Assembly (NCBI RefSeq): GCF_030272615.1
Contig: NC_081415.1
Span: 376,169,392-376,233,391 of the forward strand
DNA from: Cryptomeria japonica
Taxonomy: Eukaryota > Streptophyta > Pinopsida > Cupressales > Cupressaceae
Reading direction: 5' to 3'
DNA: 64,000 nt
The position numbers and the translations under genes were made by a program. The notes below the pieces were generated by a model. The model was not told the origin of the DNA. It searched no databases and worked only from the letters and a program-made list of their open reading frames with translations. This document shows positions 35,601-44,888 of this stretch, piece after piece (position 1 is the stretch's first letter; each line of letters begins with the position of its first letter).

Positions 35601-36837
35601 AAATAAATAATCTTTTTGGGCATAAAAGAACTCATTTTTTTCAAACAAGATATAAGCAATAAGCTAATCTTAATTAATTTCCACTATAATTCTTAATCTT
35701 GAGGCAATCAATGGAGGATTTGAAACCAAAATTGCATGAAGAATATCCAAGCCCATCCTTTTAAAAAAAATAAAATTTAAACAATAACTAATTGATAACC
35801 AGAATTCCTACCTCAATAAGCATTCTTGGAAAGGATCTGATGAAGAACCCCAACCTGCAGCTCAAGAAATCCTTCTCCTTCCAAAATCCCCAAATCTTTC
35901 ATCCAAAATATTTTCGAAAAATATTTTTCCCAAAAAAATTCAATCCCCAATATTTTCCAAAAGTCTAGGTTAAATGGGAAAGGTTTGACCCAAAAATTTA
36001 TTTTTGGAATTAAAATTTTTATTTAAAATAAATCCCAAAAATCATTATTTTCCAACTATATCAATAATTAAACTTGTTTTTCAATTTAAAATTAATTTTC
36101 TCAATTAACAGAAATTAACCTTTCTATTTCAAAAATGCCAAAAGATTAAATTAATTCTATTTCAATTAAATTTAAATCTTTCTTTTCATAAGCATAAACA
36201 AAATACATTTAATATTTTATAATTAACCGTTTAATTGAACTTGCTCCTAAACTAAATCAAGCAATTCAAATAACGATTAATCGCACGAAAAGGGAGCCTA
36301 TTTAATTTAGTCCCCAAATAAACTAATGCGTAAACACACTTATTTAATCAAATTAAATACTAAGAACCAATTACTCAATTTAACCATACACACAAAACAC
36401 GCAACCCAAGAAGCCACACAGATAGACAACCCGCAAACCCAACCAAAGGGGATACCGACGATGACTGATGATGCTCACTTGAGCATGACTATGGTCAAAC
36501 GAGGGTCTTACGACCACCTAATCCAACTCTAAGGATTAAAGAGGTACACTCAAACTAGCAAATCCAGGTGGAGACAAACCTCGCACCCATGCGGTACTGT
36601 ACTTGAAATCTCCTGCAACCAAGAGTCATACATGCATACATATATAAACTTAATGAAAGCGTTAGCCCGAGATAATAACACAAAATAGGAGAATTAATAA
36701 CTTGCATACAAATTGGTGCGAAAACCACATTAACAAGTATGCACTAAAATCAAAACATCTGACTATAATCATTATATTATGATAAACTAACCAAGATCAA
36801 ACTGAGATTAGGAATTGATTAGGGCAGGGGTACTACA
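32660..36837 (-). mobile_element. S2: 4.2-kb solo-LTR-like insertion in E1 LTR
   Basis: On the minus strand it starts TGTAGTACCCCTGCCCTAAT (36837) and ends GGCAAGGCATTACA (32660), flanked by TSD CTACA at 32655-32659 and 36838-36842. Its first ~400 bases align with S3 (62487 onward), sharing GAGCTAACGC, GGAGAT and AGTACCGC-like blocks. No retroelement gene, primer site or second end copy is visible, so a solo LTR of a long-LTR family is most likely. AT-rich tracts lie at 34500-35130. Confidence 0.85.
35145..35372. other. GC-rich block within S2
   Basis: About 230 bp rich in CpG (GGGGGCGATGAGGGCGGCTG and onward) between AT-rich flanks, paralleling the GC block of S1. A 75-codon open frame here is compositional. 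Confidence 0.6.
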
Positions 36838-37106
36838 CTACAATACACCAAGACAAAGGATTTAATCTATATGAGCACAATAATAAGCTAAATGGATGCA
36901 AGATTAAGCTAGATGAATGAATATTAAGCTAGATGAATGAATATTAAGTTAAATGAATTTAAGCAATCATGATTAAACTAAATATGCAAAAAGCTAAACT
37001 AATATGCAATACTATCAAAGCACAATATTTTCAATGACTCGAGAGCAAAAACTGTACAATAACAATAAATCTTCGGGGTATCTTGAATGAGAGATGAAGG
37101 GATGAA

Positions 37107-37112
37107 TTTATA
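37107..37112 (-). promoter_or_regulatory. Putative TATA box of E1 5' LTR
   Basis: TATAAA on the minus strand. It is at the equivalent place to CTATAAATTCAGCC in the E3 LTR (56134-56139). Confidence 0.5.
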
Positions 37113-37913
37113 GAGACTCAAAAGAGAGACCAACGGTCAAGATCGATTACCAATGAGTGGTCGATATTCCTCAAGAAAAAAGCACAATCCAGGTTAATTG
37201 AAATAATTGAGAGATCAGATTAAGTTAATCTTGAGATAGATTCCAATTATAGCTTGATTGAATGCATTCATATTATAAGTCTAAGTCTGCATTGGAGATA
37301 AAATTTAGTTGATTCCATGCACTTGAGATAAAAATAGGTGATTTCATGCACATTTCTTTAATTATCTCAAGATTTTTATTTAGAAAAAGCCTTTTCAATG
37401 TAACTGAACCTCTTTCCTCAAGAAAAGCTTTGAGTTTTAATTTTAGAGAAAATGATTAATTCAATTTAATTGCTTTTCTGATTTCTCAAGTTATCTCAAT
37501 TTTAACAAAAATAAATATCTTAAGTTTGATTTCTTCTCAATTTAATTAATTTCTTTTGTTTTCAATTTAACTCTTTCTTTTGTAGATTAATTCCTTTTTT
37601 TGTGATTAATCTCTTTTTGTAAATTAATTCCTATTTTTCTTATGATTAAATGGCAAATTTATTTATTAAGTATATGCTAGGATATTTAATTAAATAAATT
37701 GGATAGTTGATCAAAATGATTTACTTGGAATGATTAATTAATTAAATTAATATTTAATTAATATTGAGTGATTTATTTACCATCTAACATTAATGATTGA
37801 AGAATTAATTAATTGGGTGCTCAAGGTTGATTTAATTGCCTTTGGTTAGGACCTTGGTGATGTTGTATAGAGTAGGGGCCCATAGTTTAGGTGACTATTT
37901 TTAGAGTATTACA

Positions 37914-40260
37914 GATTCATCCCCCTCTTTTGAATGTAAAGTCTCCCCAAGTGAAAATTGAACCTTTGTTAAGTTCCCACCTTTTCTCTAAAGTGGTGAA
38001 TTGGCTAAGGTTCCCAATTTTCCACTTTACATCTCTTGATTCCTCTATGAAATTTGACAAGTTCTTTTGAGCAATATTACATTCATTCAACAGACTTTGC
38101 ATAAGCAAGCCTTTTTCTTCAATTGACTGCTCAAACATTCTTTCTTTCAATATCTTAGTCAATGATTCTAGAAGCAAATTACTAATATGTTTTGGACTAA
38201 TGTTGTTTTGAATTAGATGCTTCATCAAAATGCTCTCAATTCTGTCTGACTCGACCAAGGTCAGCCATTTCACACCAATATTCTAAATTCCATCTATGCT
38301 AACAGTCAACTTTAACAGATTAGACTCACCATCTGAGGGTGATCCCACAATACTATGTTACACTTTTTGGTACATCCCGTTTTTTACTGAAATCATAGAT
38401 TTTTAAGAAAATATAATGATTTAAGCTTTATGAGGTCCCATTTGAATGTAATTAATTGAGAGTTAGATCAATGGCTCTCAGATCAAAATTTATTTGATAG
38501 AACCTCTCTATTTCCAAATCATACATGTAATGGAGTCTCCTTCGCACCTATCAAAATACCGATAAAAACCCACTTTTACATTAGCTTTTGAGGAGTCAAA
38601 TGAATTCATCTAGAATTTTTTTTTCCAAGTATTTAGTCCTTATTATAAGCTTTCCAAATAGAATATATTTAATACATTGAATTTCATTACTATATTTATG
38701 TTTTATTTCTTATTAATGTAGGTTTTTCATCGAACATTAAGGGTTGTGTTTCACACATGGAAAATTTATAAAATAGAGAAAAAAATTGTAAAAAATATCT
38801 CTTCCCTAAGTATTTTTATCCTCATTTCAACACACAAAAAAGGTTAATTCAAATGCATACAAAAACAATTATGCATTACAGAATACACCTCTGTCCAAAT
38901 TACATTTACTTTGTCTTAAAAAATTAGGAAAAAATATCCATTCACTAGATATTGATGTGACAATTCTATATTGCAAAAATTAAAATTTCTTTTTTTCTAT
39001 TAAAAAAAGTTATTCATTACCAAATAAATGTCACTTTTGAAAAATGTTGATTACTATAAATATTGAGTTATTAAAAGTTACATAACAATATGGACAATTA
39101 ATTTTTAATAATTTAAAAATATATATATTTAGAATCTATAAGAAAAATCTCACAAATTAGTAGGTTACTTTATCTTCAAATTCTTAATGGTTTAGCTGCT
39201 AAAGATTTTAGAAAGTAAAGATCGTATGCAACATGTTGATTTAGTGTCAAGTTTGGCCAAAAAGTGTAACCCAATATTATGGGATCACCCTCGAGTCTCC
39301 AACTTCCTTCTCATTCACTTTTGAAACTCCTCTAGCTATAGGGGTTTTTGGATCCTCAATTATCACAACATTTTCTACCTTGCTTCTCTTTCATTCTAAA
39401 ACACCTACAGAAATAGATTGTCTCCTTTTCTTCTTTCTAAAAGATGAATCTCTGGAATCAGAAGAGAAAGAAACAAAAACCGAGCCAACTCTCCACATAT
39501 CCATAAATGATTTAAAATAATTATTGCAAATTTCCTATTTGCTATCCAAACTGTTTAGATATCTGAATATTTGTCTTGCAATCGACACACCAGATTCCCA
39601 AATGACATTGTCTTTTGCCGGAAGGGATTCTAAATAGTACATGACTAAACTCACATGCAATGACCTGTACCAGAAAGCATAATTTTTATGTTTTGTCATC
39701 TTGATATTTTATAACAACGGTTCTTTCAGTAATTCACACAATTCAAATGATTTTCTCTCCATCACAAACATATATGCCATATATACTGCAATTGTTGAGG
39801 CGACTCCTTCCTTATTTTTGAAATAGACTTTGTAAGAGATGTCACAGGAAACATAGCTCACTATAGAATTGATGATCGTATTGATGATTAGATCTTGTTG
39901 ATCACCCTTTATGTCAGTTAGGACTTCCACTTCCCTATTCAAAATTAATTTCTTTGTCAGAACTTCTCCATTGTCGCACAAGTCAATAATCATAGAAATG
40001 ATTTCTTTCATAATTGGATAGGGTTTATCCAACATGATGCAGTTATCTCACACATGGCTAAGAATTACTCTGATTACCAAGGGAATTCGATCCATAGATT
40101 CAAACCTTTGCCTTCTAATTCTTTGACTCTCTGCAATTCATCATCCTTCAAACTTGTTTCAACAACTTTGATCTTGTATGGGCTAAACTCATCTAGGAGA
40201 ACTTTGTCCACAATCTAAAATTCTTCACTGCTAGATTCTCTGATGATCATTTTTCCTTCT
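37914..40260 (-). pseudogene. Unrecognised protein-coding remnant, broken by a TIR element
   Basis: Read on the minus strand from an ATG near 40248 (MIIRESSSEEF), through KVLLDEFSPYKIKVVETSLK, a long block at 40035-39709 (LDLPYP-like MLDKPYPIMKEIISMIIDL, then SYVSCDISYKVYFKNKEG), a basic patch FRKKKRRQS, and a helical C-terminal block at 38273-37917 (LVESDRIESILMKHLIQ). There are several frameshifts and stops, and a 953-bp TIR element interrupts it. No known domain is recognised. It ends exactly where the E1 LTR begins, so E1 inserted into it. It may be a second ORF of N1 or captured host sequence. Confidence 0.5.
38337..39289. mobile_element. Small DNA transposon/MITE with 34-bp terminal inverted repeats
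   Basis: The left end GGGTGATCCCACAATACTAT... (38337-38370) is the inverted, ~30/34 matching partner of 39256-39289. The interior is AT-rich with no transposase. It interrupts the unrecognised coding remnant, whose reading resumes on both sides. No clear TSD can be assigned, so the superfamily is left open. Confidence 0.78.
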
Positions 40261-40800
40261 TTGATTTCTCTTTACTACTCACTTTGTTCTTTCTCTATTA
40301 TTCGCACTGATCTCAAGCAAATGTAACTGATATGAAAAAAATGAGCTCAAGAACTGACACTTATCTTACTAAAGATGCTTCATTAGGGTTTTTCTGCCAA
40401 GAACTATCTTTTCAATGATGTCGTCACGATTCCTCTGATTACCGGACACCACTCAAGCACTGTCATGCCAAATTAGTGACATGATCCACTCAGAAGGGGG
40501 GCTAGAAGATTTTTTTTTTTCAGATCAAAACTCCCCCTAACCCAAAGCTCTAAACTTAATTTTTGGAGGAAAGGGTGCCAACACCAGGTTTTAGTACTTC
40601 AGGCTCACTTCCTTTGTTCTCATTCTTCTTTCTCTAATCCAACTTTTCTTTCTTCTTTTATTCATCATTCTTCATTGCACTCTTTTCAATATATTTTTTC
40701 TCATTTCCTTATTTGCATTGGTTAGCATAATGTTAGGGCTGATTGCACTTGAAACAACTAGCAATTTTTTTCTCAAATCTTACCAGATGAGATTTGTATC

Positions 40801-41181
40801 TATAGGAGTTGAGAAAATACAACACCACAGGAGCCCAAATAATTTTTGCAAGCTGAAAAACTTGTTACAAGGAGAAGCAATGAAGCAAATCATAGAAGGA
40901 AAGAATACACAGAAAAAATATGCTCCAAAAGATGAGAGCTCAATAATCTCCAAAATGTATTGTCAATAATAATCCTTCTTCATACAATGAAAAGAAAGAA
41001 CTCAACCTTTAATAGGTCAAGAAACCCTAAAAGGGAAAACCTAGGTTTGCACATAATAATTAATTAAAATAATTAATTATATGCACCTAAAGTTAGCTTA
41101 AGTGTAAAAGAGATAAAGGGAACTTAAATAATTAAACAAATAATGTTTAATTAATCAAGTAAATACCCTAATACTCTAACA
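40801..41181 (-). repeat. N2 3' LTR
   Basis: The minus strand starts TGTTAGAGTATTAGGG at 41181, directly after AAGGAGGGG, and runs 381 bp to the TSD at 40800. Its last dinucleotide is TA rather than CA. Confidence 0.72.
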
Positions 41182-41190
41182 CCCCTCCTT
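41182..41190 (-). promoter_or_regulatory. N2 polypurine tract
   Basis: AAGGAGGGG on the minus strand, immediately before the TGTTAGAG LTR start. Confidence 0.7.
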
Positions 41191-42342
41191 AAGCTAGACT
41201 TAGGGAGAAGCTAAAACCTAGAACAGCTACTGAAAGCAATAAAGATGGGTCCCGGCAACAAGGCCTAATCAGGTACCCAAATACAATGAAATCTCTATGA
41301 ACTGGAGAAATAGAGAAAACCACATGGGAACAAAACTCTACTCCAAAAAGAGATGGAAAAGAATATCAATGAAGCATGAAGAACCTGCAAACTCTGTCGA
41401 AGAATAACTACTGATCTGAAGAACATCCACTGAACTAGAACATGACCAGGTAGAGAAGACTATAATCTACATGAGTGCCCTCAAATGACACTACTTGAAT
41501 CAGAAGGCAAACAAGGCAAACAACTGAAATCGAAGATACAGATGGCATGAGAAACCAAAGCCTGAAGAGCTGATCAATCGAACCATGGAAGCAGTAGAAC
41601 CAATAGGATAAACCTCCCCATAATGCAGAAGTGGGAGAGGGACAGGAACACTGAAAAGGACAGCCAAAAAAAATTGCATGACAAAGAACCAAGAACATCA
41701 AAGGTGCTGAGACAAGTACACGGTGTCATGGAAGGAACACTCACTTGACACACATCATGAGGCGAATGTCATGGAAGAAACACTCACTGGACAAAGGAAG
41801 ATGGCAAATAACAGGCAAACATCAACTCCCTCATGGCACTTTATCATTAGTGCATGTACAACAAGGCACAAGAGGTGCAAGATTCCAAGTAAACAATGCA
41901 TGATGGCACTTTATCTCAGTGCATTTGCATAAATACAAGCTACAATGATAAGAAGACCAGAAATAGAAACGTGAACCAAAATAGAGACATCCTACTTAGA
42001 GAAGAGATCCCCAGACCTGAAACAACTACGATATCCACCAGAGTGCTGAAAAGAAAAAAATTGAATAAAATATGCATGCAGCAGAATCTAGAAATAAAAC
42101 TTAGATGACTGGAAAGTACACAGCACACACTTTTCAAAAATATAAACTTTTCAAAAAACGGAGGTCGGATGCTCATTCTATGGCTCCCGAAGTGAAAAAA
42201 CTAGACCTCACTTTGATTGGAAAAAAACATAGTCAAACAGAAAAATTGGAAAAAACTACCAACACCATGAGGTCAGCCTTGGAACCAGCTTTCTGACACC
42301 TATTCATTTTCAAAAAAATGATTCCGTATGCCCAAGATAGAG

Positions 42343-42695
42343 CCAAAAAACCAAGCCCCCCCTAAAAAAGGCCAAAAAAGGAGGTCTGGTGGCTCTTTGG
42401 TGGTCCGGTGGCCAGTGGGTGGCGACTGAGTGGCGCCCCGATGGCAGGGCAGTGGTCGGCCAGAAAACAAGGAGGTTTTGAGTGGCAGCCAGGGTGTAGG
42501 GAGGCTAGCGGTGGGGGCCACAGGGAGGCTGGCAGTAGGAGCAGGGCCTGCGGAGCGGAGAGGCATGTAGTCGACGGTGGTCTAGGCGGCGGGGGCCGCA
42601 GGGAGGCCAACCGACCGCCGCCCACTGGCCACTGGACCACCAAAGAGCCACCAGACCTCCTTTTTTGGCCTTTTTCAGGGGGGTTTGGTTTTTTG
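42343..42695. repeat. GC-rich fold-back with ~83-bp arms
   Basis: The left arm (42343-42424) and right arm (42613-42695) are near-perfect inverted copies, including GGAGGTCTGGTGGCTCTTTG and its complement, around a ~190-bp GC-rich loop. Both 147-codon open frames over this block are artefacts of the inverted, stop-poor sequence. Its end abuts the 24-bp LTR remnant of N2. Confidence 0.85.
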
Positions 42696-43547
42696 GGTAA
42701 ATACCCGAATACTCTAATAGTATCTGCATTGACTGGCCTTGTGTCCATAGTTATTGCAATTTTAATAGTGTCCTTGAAAGTTATAACTCTTCTTGTTTGC
42801 AGCAACCGGGTTATAATTTTGATTCACAACATGATTCCTACAAAGGCTTAATTTATGTCCAAACATCTTGCAACCATAACATTGCCTTGTGTCCAAATTT
42901 ATTGTATTTAAAACAATAGCCATTAAAAGATGGGTACCTTTGTGCATTGGGATGTTGGATCAGTGGTCTTCTTGCATTTGATTTCTGATTTCGAGATTTC
43001 TTTTCATCTTCTAACTTCTTCTCTGTATCAGCTTTGACTTCCTTATTTTCTTCTTTAACATTCTGATTTGGTCACACACCGGTTTGGAAACCAAGTTTGA
43101 TTTTTTTTTACTTAACTTGTTGCATGTTGATCAATCTTCAAGGAGCTTGTTGTTGTCAAGGATCTTATTCTCTGCCTTTAGATTCTTCACTTCTTGCTCA
43201 AGCTTTTCACATTCTTTAGATTTCAACTTTAATGTCTCTTTCAGGAACTACTTTGTCTTATCCTTTTCCTCTATCTTCCGCATTAGATCTTTGATGGTAT
43301 CATTCACTTGATTCAACTGATTGTTAACCTCCTTATGTCTCAACTTGAATTTCTAGATTTTCTCTCTCATATTTTGTACAAGTTAATTTTCTATCTTCAC
43401 ATTCTCCTTCAATTCTTCATTCTCCAGTTCAACACTTTCCAAATCTTCAAGGGCTATCTTAAATTATTCATCCAAGTATAAAGGTGCCATGGCTCAACTA
43501 ACACAAATCCCCCTCAAGCGATTAAGCTTTTCAAGCAATGGACCAAA

Positions 43548-43559
43548 GCTCTGATACCG
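43548..43559 (-). promoter_or_regulatory. N1 primer-binding site (tRNA-iMet)
   Basis: The plus strand reads GCTCTGATACC, the complement of the GGTATCAGAGC initiator-Met primer site used by most plant copia and many gypsy elements. It lies 3 bases from the LTR end. Confidence 0.82.
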
Positions 43560-43561
43560 AT

Positions 43562-44213
43562 TGTTGATCAGGTTGACAACACCAAAATATTGAGAGTGGG
43601 GGTGAATCAATATTCCTACTTATTTAAAACAATAAACTTTTTACCAATTGAAGTTGTCCTCAAAAACATCAAACAGATTTGACTAAAGTAAAATAGTTAA
43701 TGCAGAATAAAAAGAACACAACCACAATATAAATGTGACGGAATTCGTATGTGGAAAACCGAATATGGGAAAAACCATGGAGAGTGTTAACTCTCAAGAA
43801 AATATAACTAGTTATAGTTGTGTTTACAAATAGGTGGATCACTACTAGGTGGCTCATTCCCAGATTACAAAAATGGCTCACTATTGGACTGCTCACCATA
43901 GATATAAAATAAAATGGCTAAGTGTTGGAATTATCATTGCAAATGAAAGGTTGAACCAAGGTTTGCATCTCCAAATGCATGAGATCAGTTCCAAGTTAAG
44001 CTCATATTACAAATCTTAAAACTTATAGAAGATCCGGTTAGAGATCTTTGCACCACTGTTTTGCAGCAGGTCTGGTAAGGGACTACTGCACTGTTGTGAC
44101 ACTGATTACCTTTGGTGTCTACAACTCTCACATACACTACTTCTCTCACTACCAACTATCTTCCCCACATCACACACTCTCTCTCTTGATCGATGTCTTC
44201 ATTCATCTCTCAT

Positions 44214-44271
<58 letters not shown>

Positions 44272-44879
44272 ACACATAAATATTGGAGGATAAAATTATA
44301 GAATAGTGTGTCGGCCAGGACCAACACATTATCAATAAGCACATGTCAGCCTCCGCAATACTTCTACACAATTCCTTTGCATACTTTTGATTACAGATGC
44401 ACATACCAAGATTACCAGAAAAAAGGGCAGGGGTCATCCGGACCTAAGAGAATGAACATATCATAATAAGATTAAGCCCAATATCTCCAAAATGTAGAAT
44501 CCACATGTACCAAGAAAACCACAATCACAAAACTCGAAGAGATACTTCTTGTAGTTACCAAAGTTGATAACACCAGGAGACATAATTGATATTGGGATCA
44601 ACAAGAATTCCTAACACCGAGATATCAGGGTCAATGAGAACTCAATGGGACCTCAAAAAGGTCATCACCCAGAGTTGTCAATGTTGCATAATAACTTCTA
44701 ACCAAAAAATGCAACACTTGAACTGCACATACATATTGACCGCATACAATCCTTGCATAGCTATATCTATATATCATCCATAACATCCATGATGGCCAAA
44801 CTGATATCTGGATTTGCATACACTTTTCGGTAAAGAATCAAATGACTGGTTTGACATCAATGACAATATTATTCACACA
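43562..44879 (-). repeat. N1 5' LTR
   Basis: The inner end (CCTGATCAACA on the minus strand, 43562) is fixed by the primer site. The outer end is placed at TGTGTGAATAATATTGTCAT (44879) by its TG start and by the satellite beginning just beyond. The second LTR is not available, so the outer end is tentative. It contains a CA microsatellite. Confidence 0.55.
44216..44276. repeat. (CA)n microsatellite
   Basis: About 25 CA units, then TACACACACA, within the N1 LTR. Open frames here are artefacts. Confidence 0.95.
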
Positions 44880-44888
44880 AGTCTAACA

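Larger units (their letters stand above)
1..37913 (-). mobile_element. E1: outer Ty3/gypsy (Tat/Ogre-like) element, 5' LTR to post-pol region, 3' end outside window
   Basis: Read on the minus strand, the parts come in the expected order: 5' LTR (37913 down to 32566), tRNA-Lys primer site (32561-32544), leader, gag N-terminus (30520-30106), rest of gag (9417-8158), protease, G-patch, RT, RNase H, archaeal-type RNase H, integrase (to 2174), then a non-coding 3' region running off the window at base 1. Two later insertions split it: E2 at 9423-30100 inside gag, and S2 at 32660-36837 inside the LTR. The second RNase H and the CHHC Gag knuckle are typical of the plant Tat/Ogre branch. Stops and frameshifts occur in every domain, so it is dead. 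The plus-strand element E3 at 55399 is a close relative. Its 3' LTR is not visible. Confidence 0.88.
32566..37913 (-). repeat. E1 5' LTR, split by S2
   Basis: The minus-strand start TGTAATACTCTAAAAATAG is at 37913 and the end CAGAAACACA at 32566. The two pieces (36843-37913 and 32566-32659) together align with the E3 LTR (55399-56535) and sum to about 1.16 kb once S2 and its TSD are removed. Confidence 0.88.
40801..42719 (-). mobile_element. N2: 1.9-kb non-autonomous LTR element inserted in N1 gag
   Basis: TSD GTATC at 40796-40800 and 42720-42724. Removing N2 rejoins the N1 gag frame between its second and third knuckles. The 3' LTR is 40801-41181 and a polypurine tract AAGGAGGGG lies at 41190-41182. 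The far end (42696-42719) repeats only the first ~24 bases of the LTR (TATTAGAGTATTCGGGTATT, in place of TGTTAGAG...). The rest of the 5' LTR is missing and a GC-rich fold-back stands there. The interior has no recognisable gene. Confidence 0.78.
40600..43495 (-). pseudogene. N1 gag: coiled coil plus three CCHC zinc knuckles (split by N2)
   Basis: The N-terminal ~220 codons are heptad-like and charged (KLKSKECEKLEQEVKNLKAE), indicating a long coiled coil. Knuckle 1 is CYGCKMFGHKLSLC (42881-42840). Knuckle 2 keeps CNNYGHKASQC (42758-42726), but its first Cys codon is now Tyr. N2 is inserted just after it. Knuckle 3 reads CFKCNQP-stop-HYANQC (40756-40715) with a stop in place of the Gly. A lysine-rich tail follows. 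Many in-frame stops make it a pseudogene. CX2CX4HX4C knuckles bind RNA in Gag proteins. Confidence 0.72.
40290..44879 (-). mobile_element. N1: LTR element with tRNA-iMet primer site and coiled-coil/CCHC Gag
   Basis: Minus-strand element: LTR (about 44879-43562), primer site GGTATCAGAGC (43558-43548), Gag from MAPLYLDE near 43490, three CCHC knuckles, then a stop-rich stretch near 40500. No protease, RT or integrase is seen in the window before the unrecognised ORF at 40260. It may be a non-autonomous (TR-GAG-like) element. It is interrupted by N2 at 40801-42719. The 3' LTR is not seen. Confidence 0.65.

Noticed and set aside
40732-40740. TGTTAGGGC taken at first as an LTR end
   Set aside because: The third CCHC knuckle of N1 reads through this point; the real N2 edge is at 40801, given by the GTATC duplication.
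42362-42851. Two 147-codon open frames on opposite strands
   Set aside because: Both result from the GC-rich inverted repeat and run into N1 gag sequence in the wrong frame.
44048-44437. Open frames over the CA microsatellite
   Set aside because: His-Thr and Cys-Val runs come from the dinucleotide repeat.
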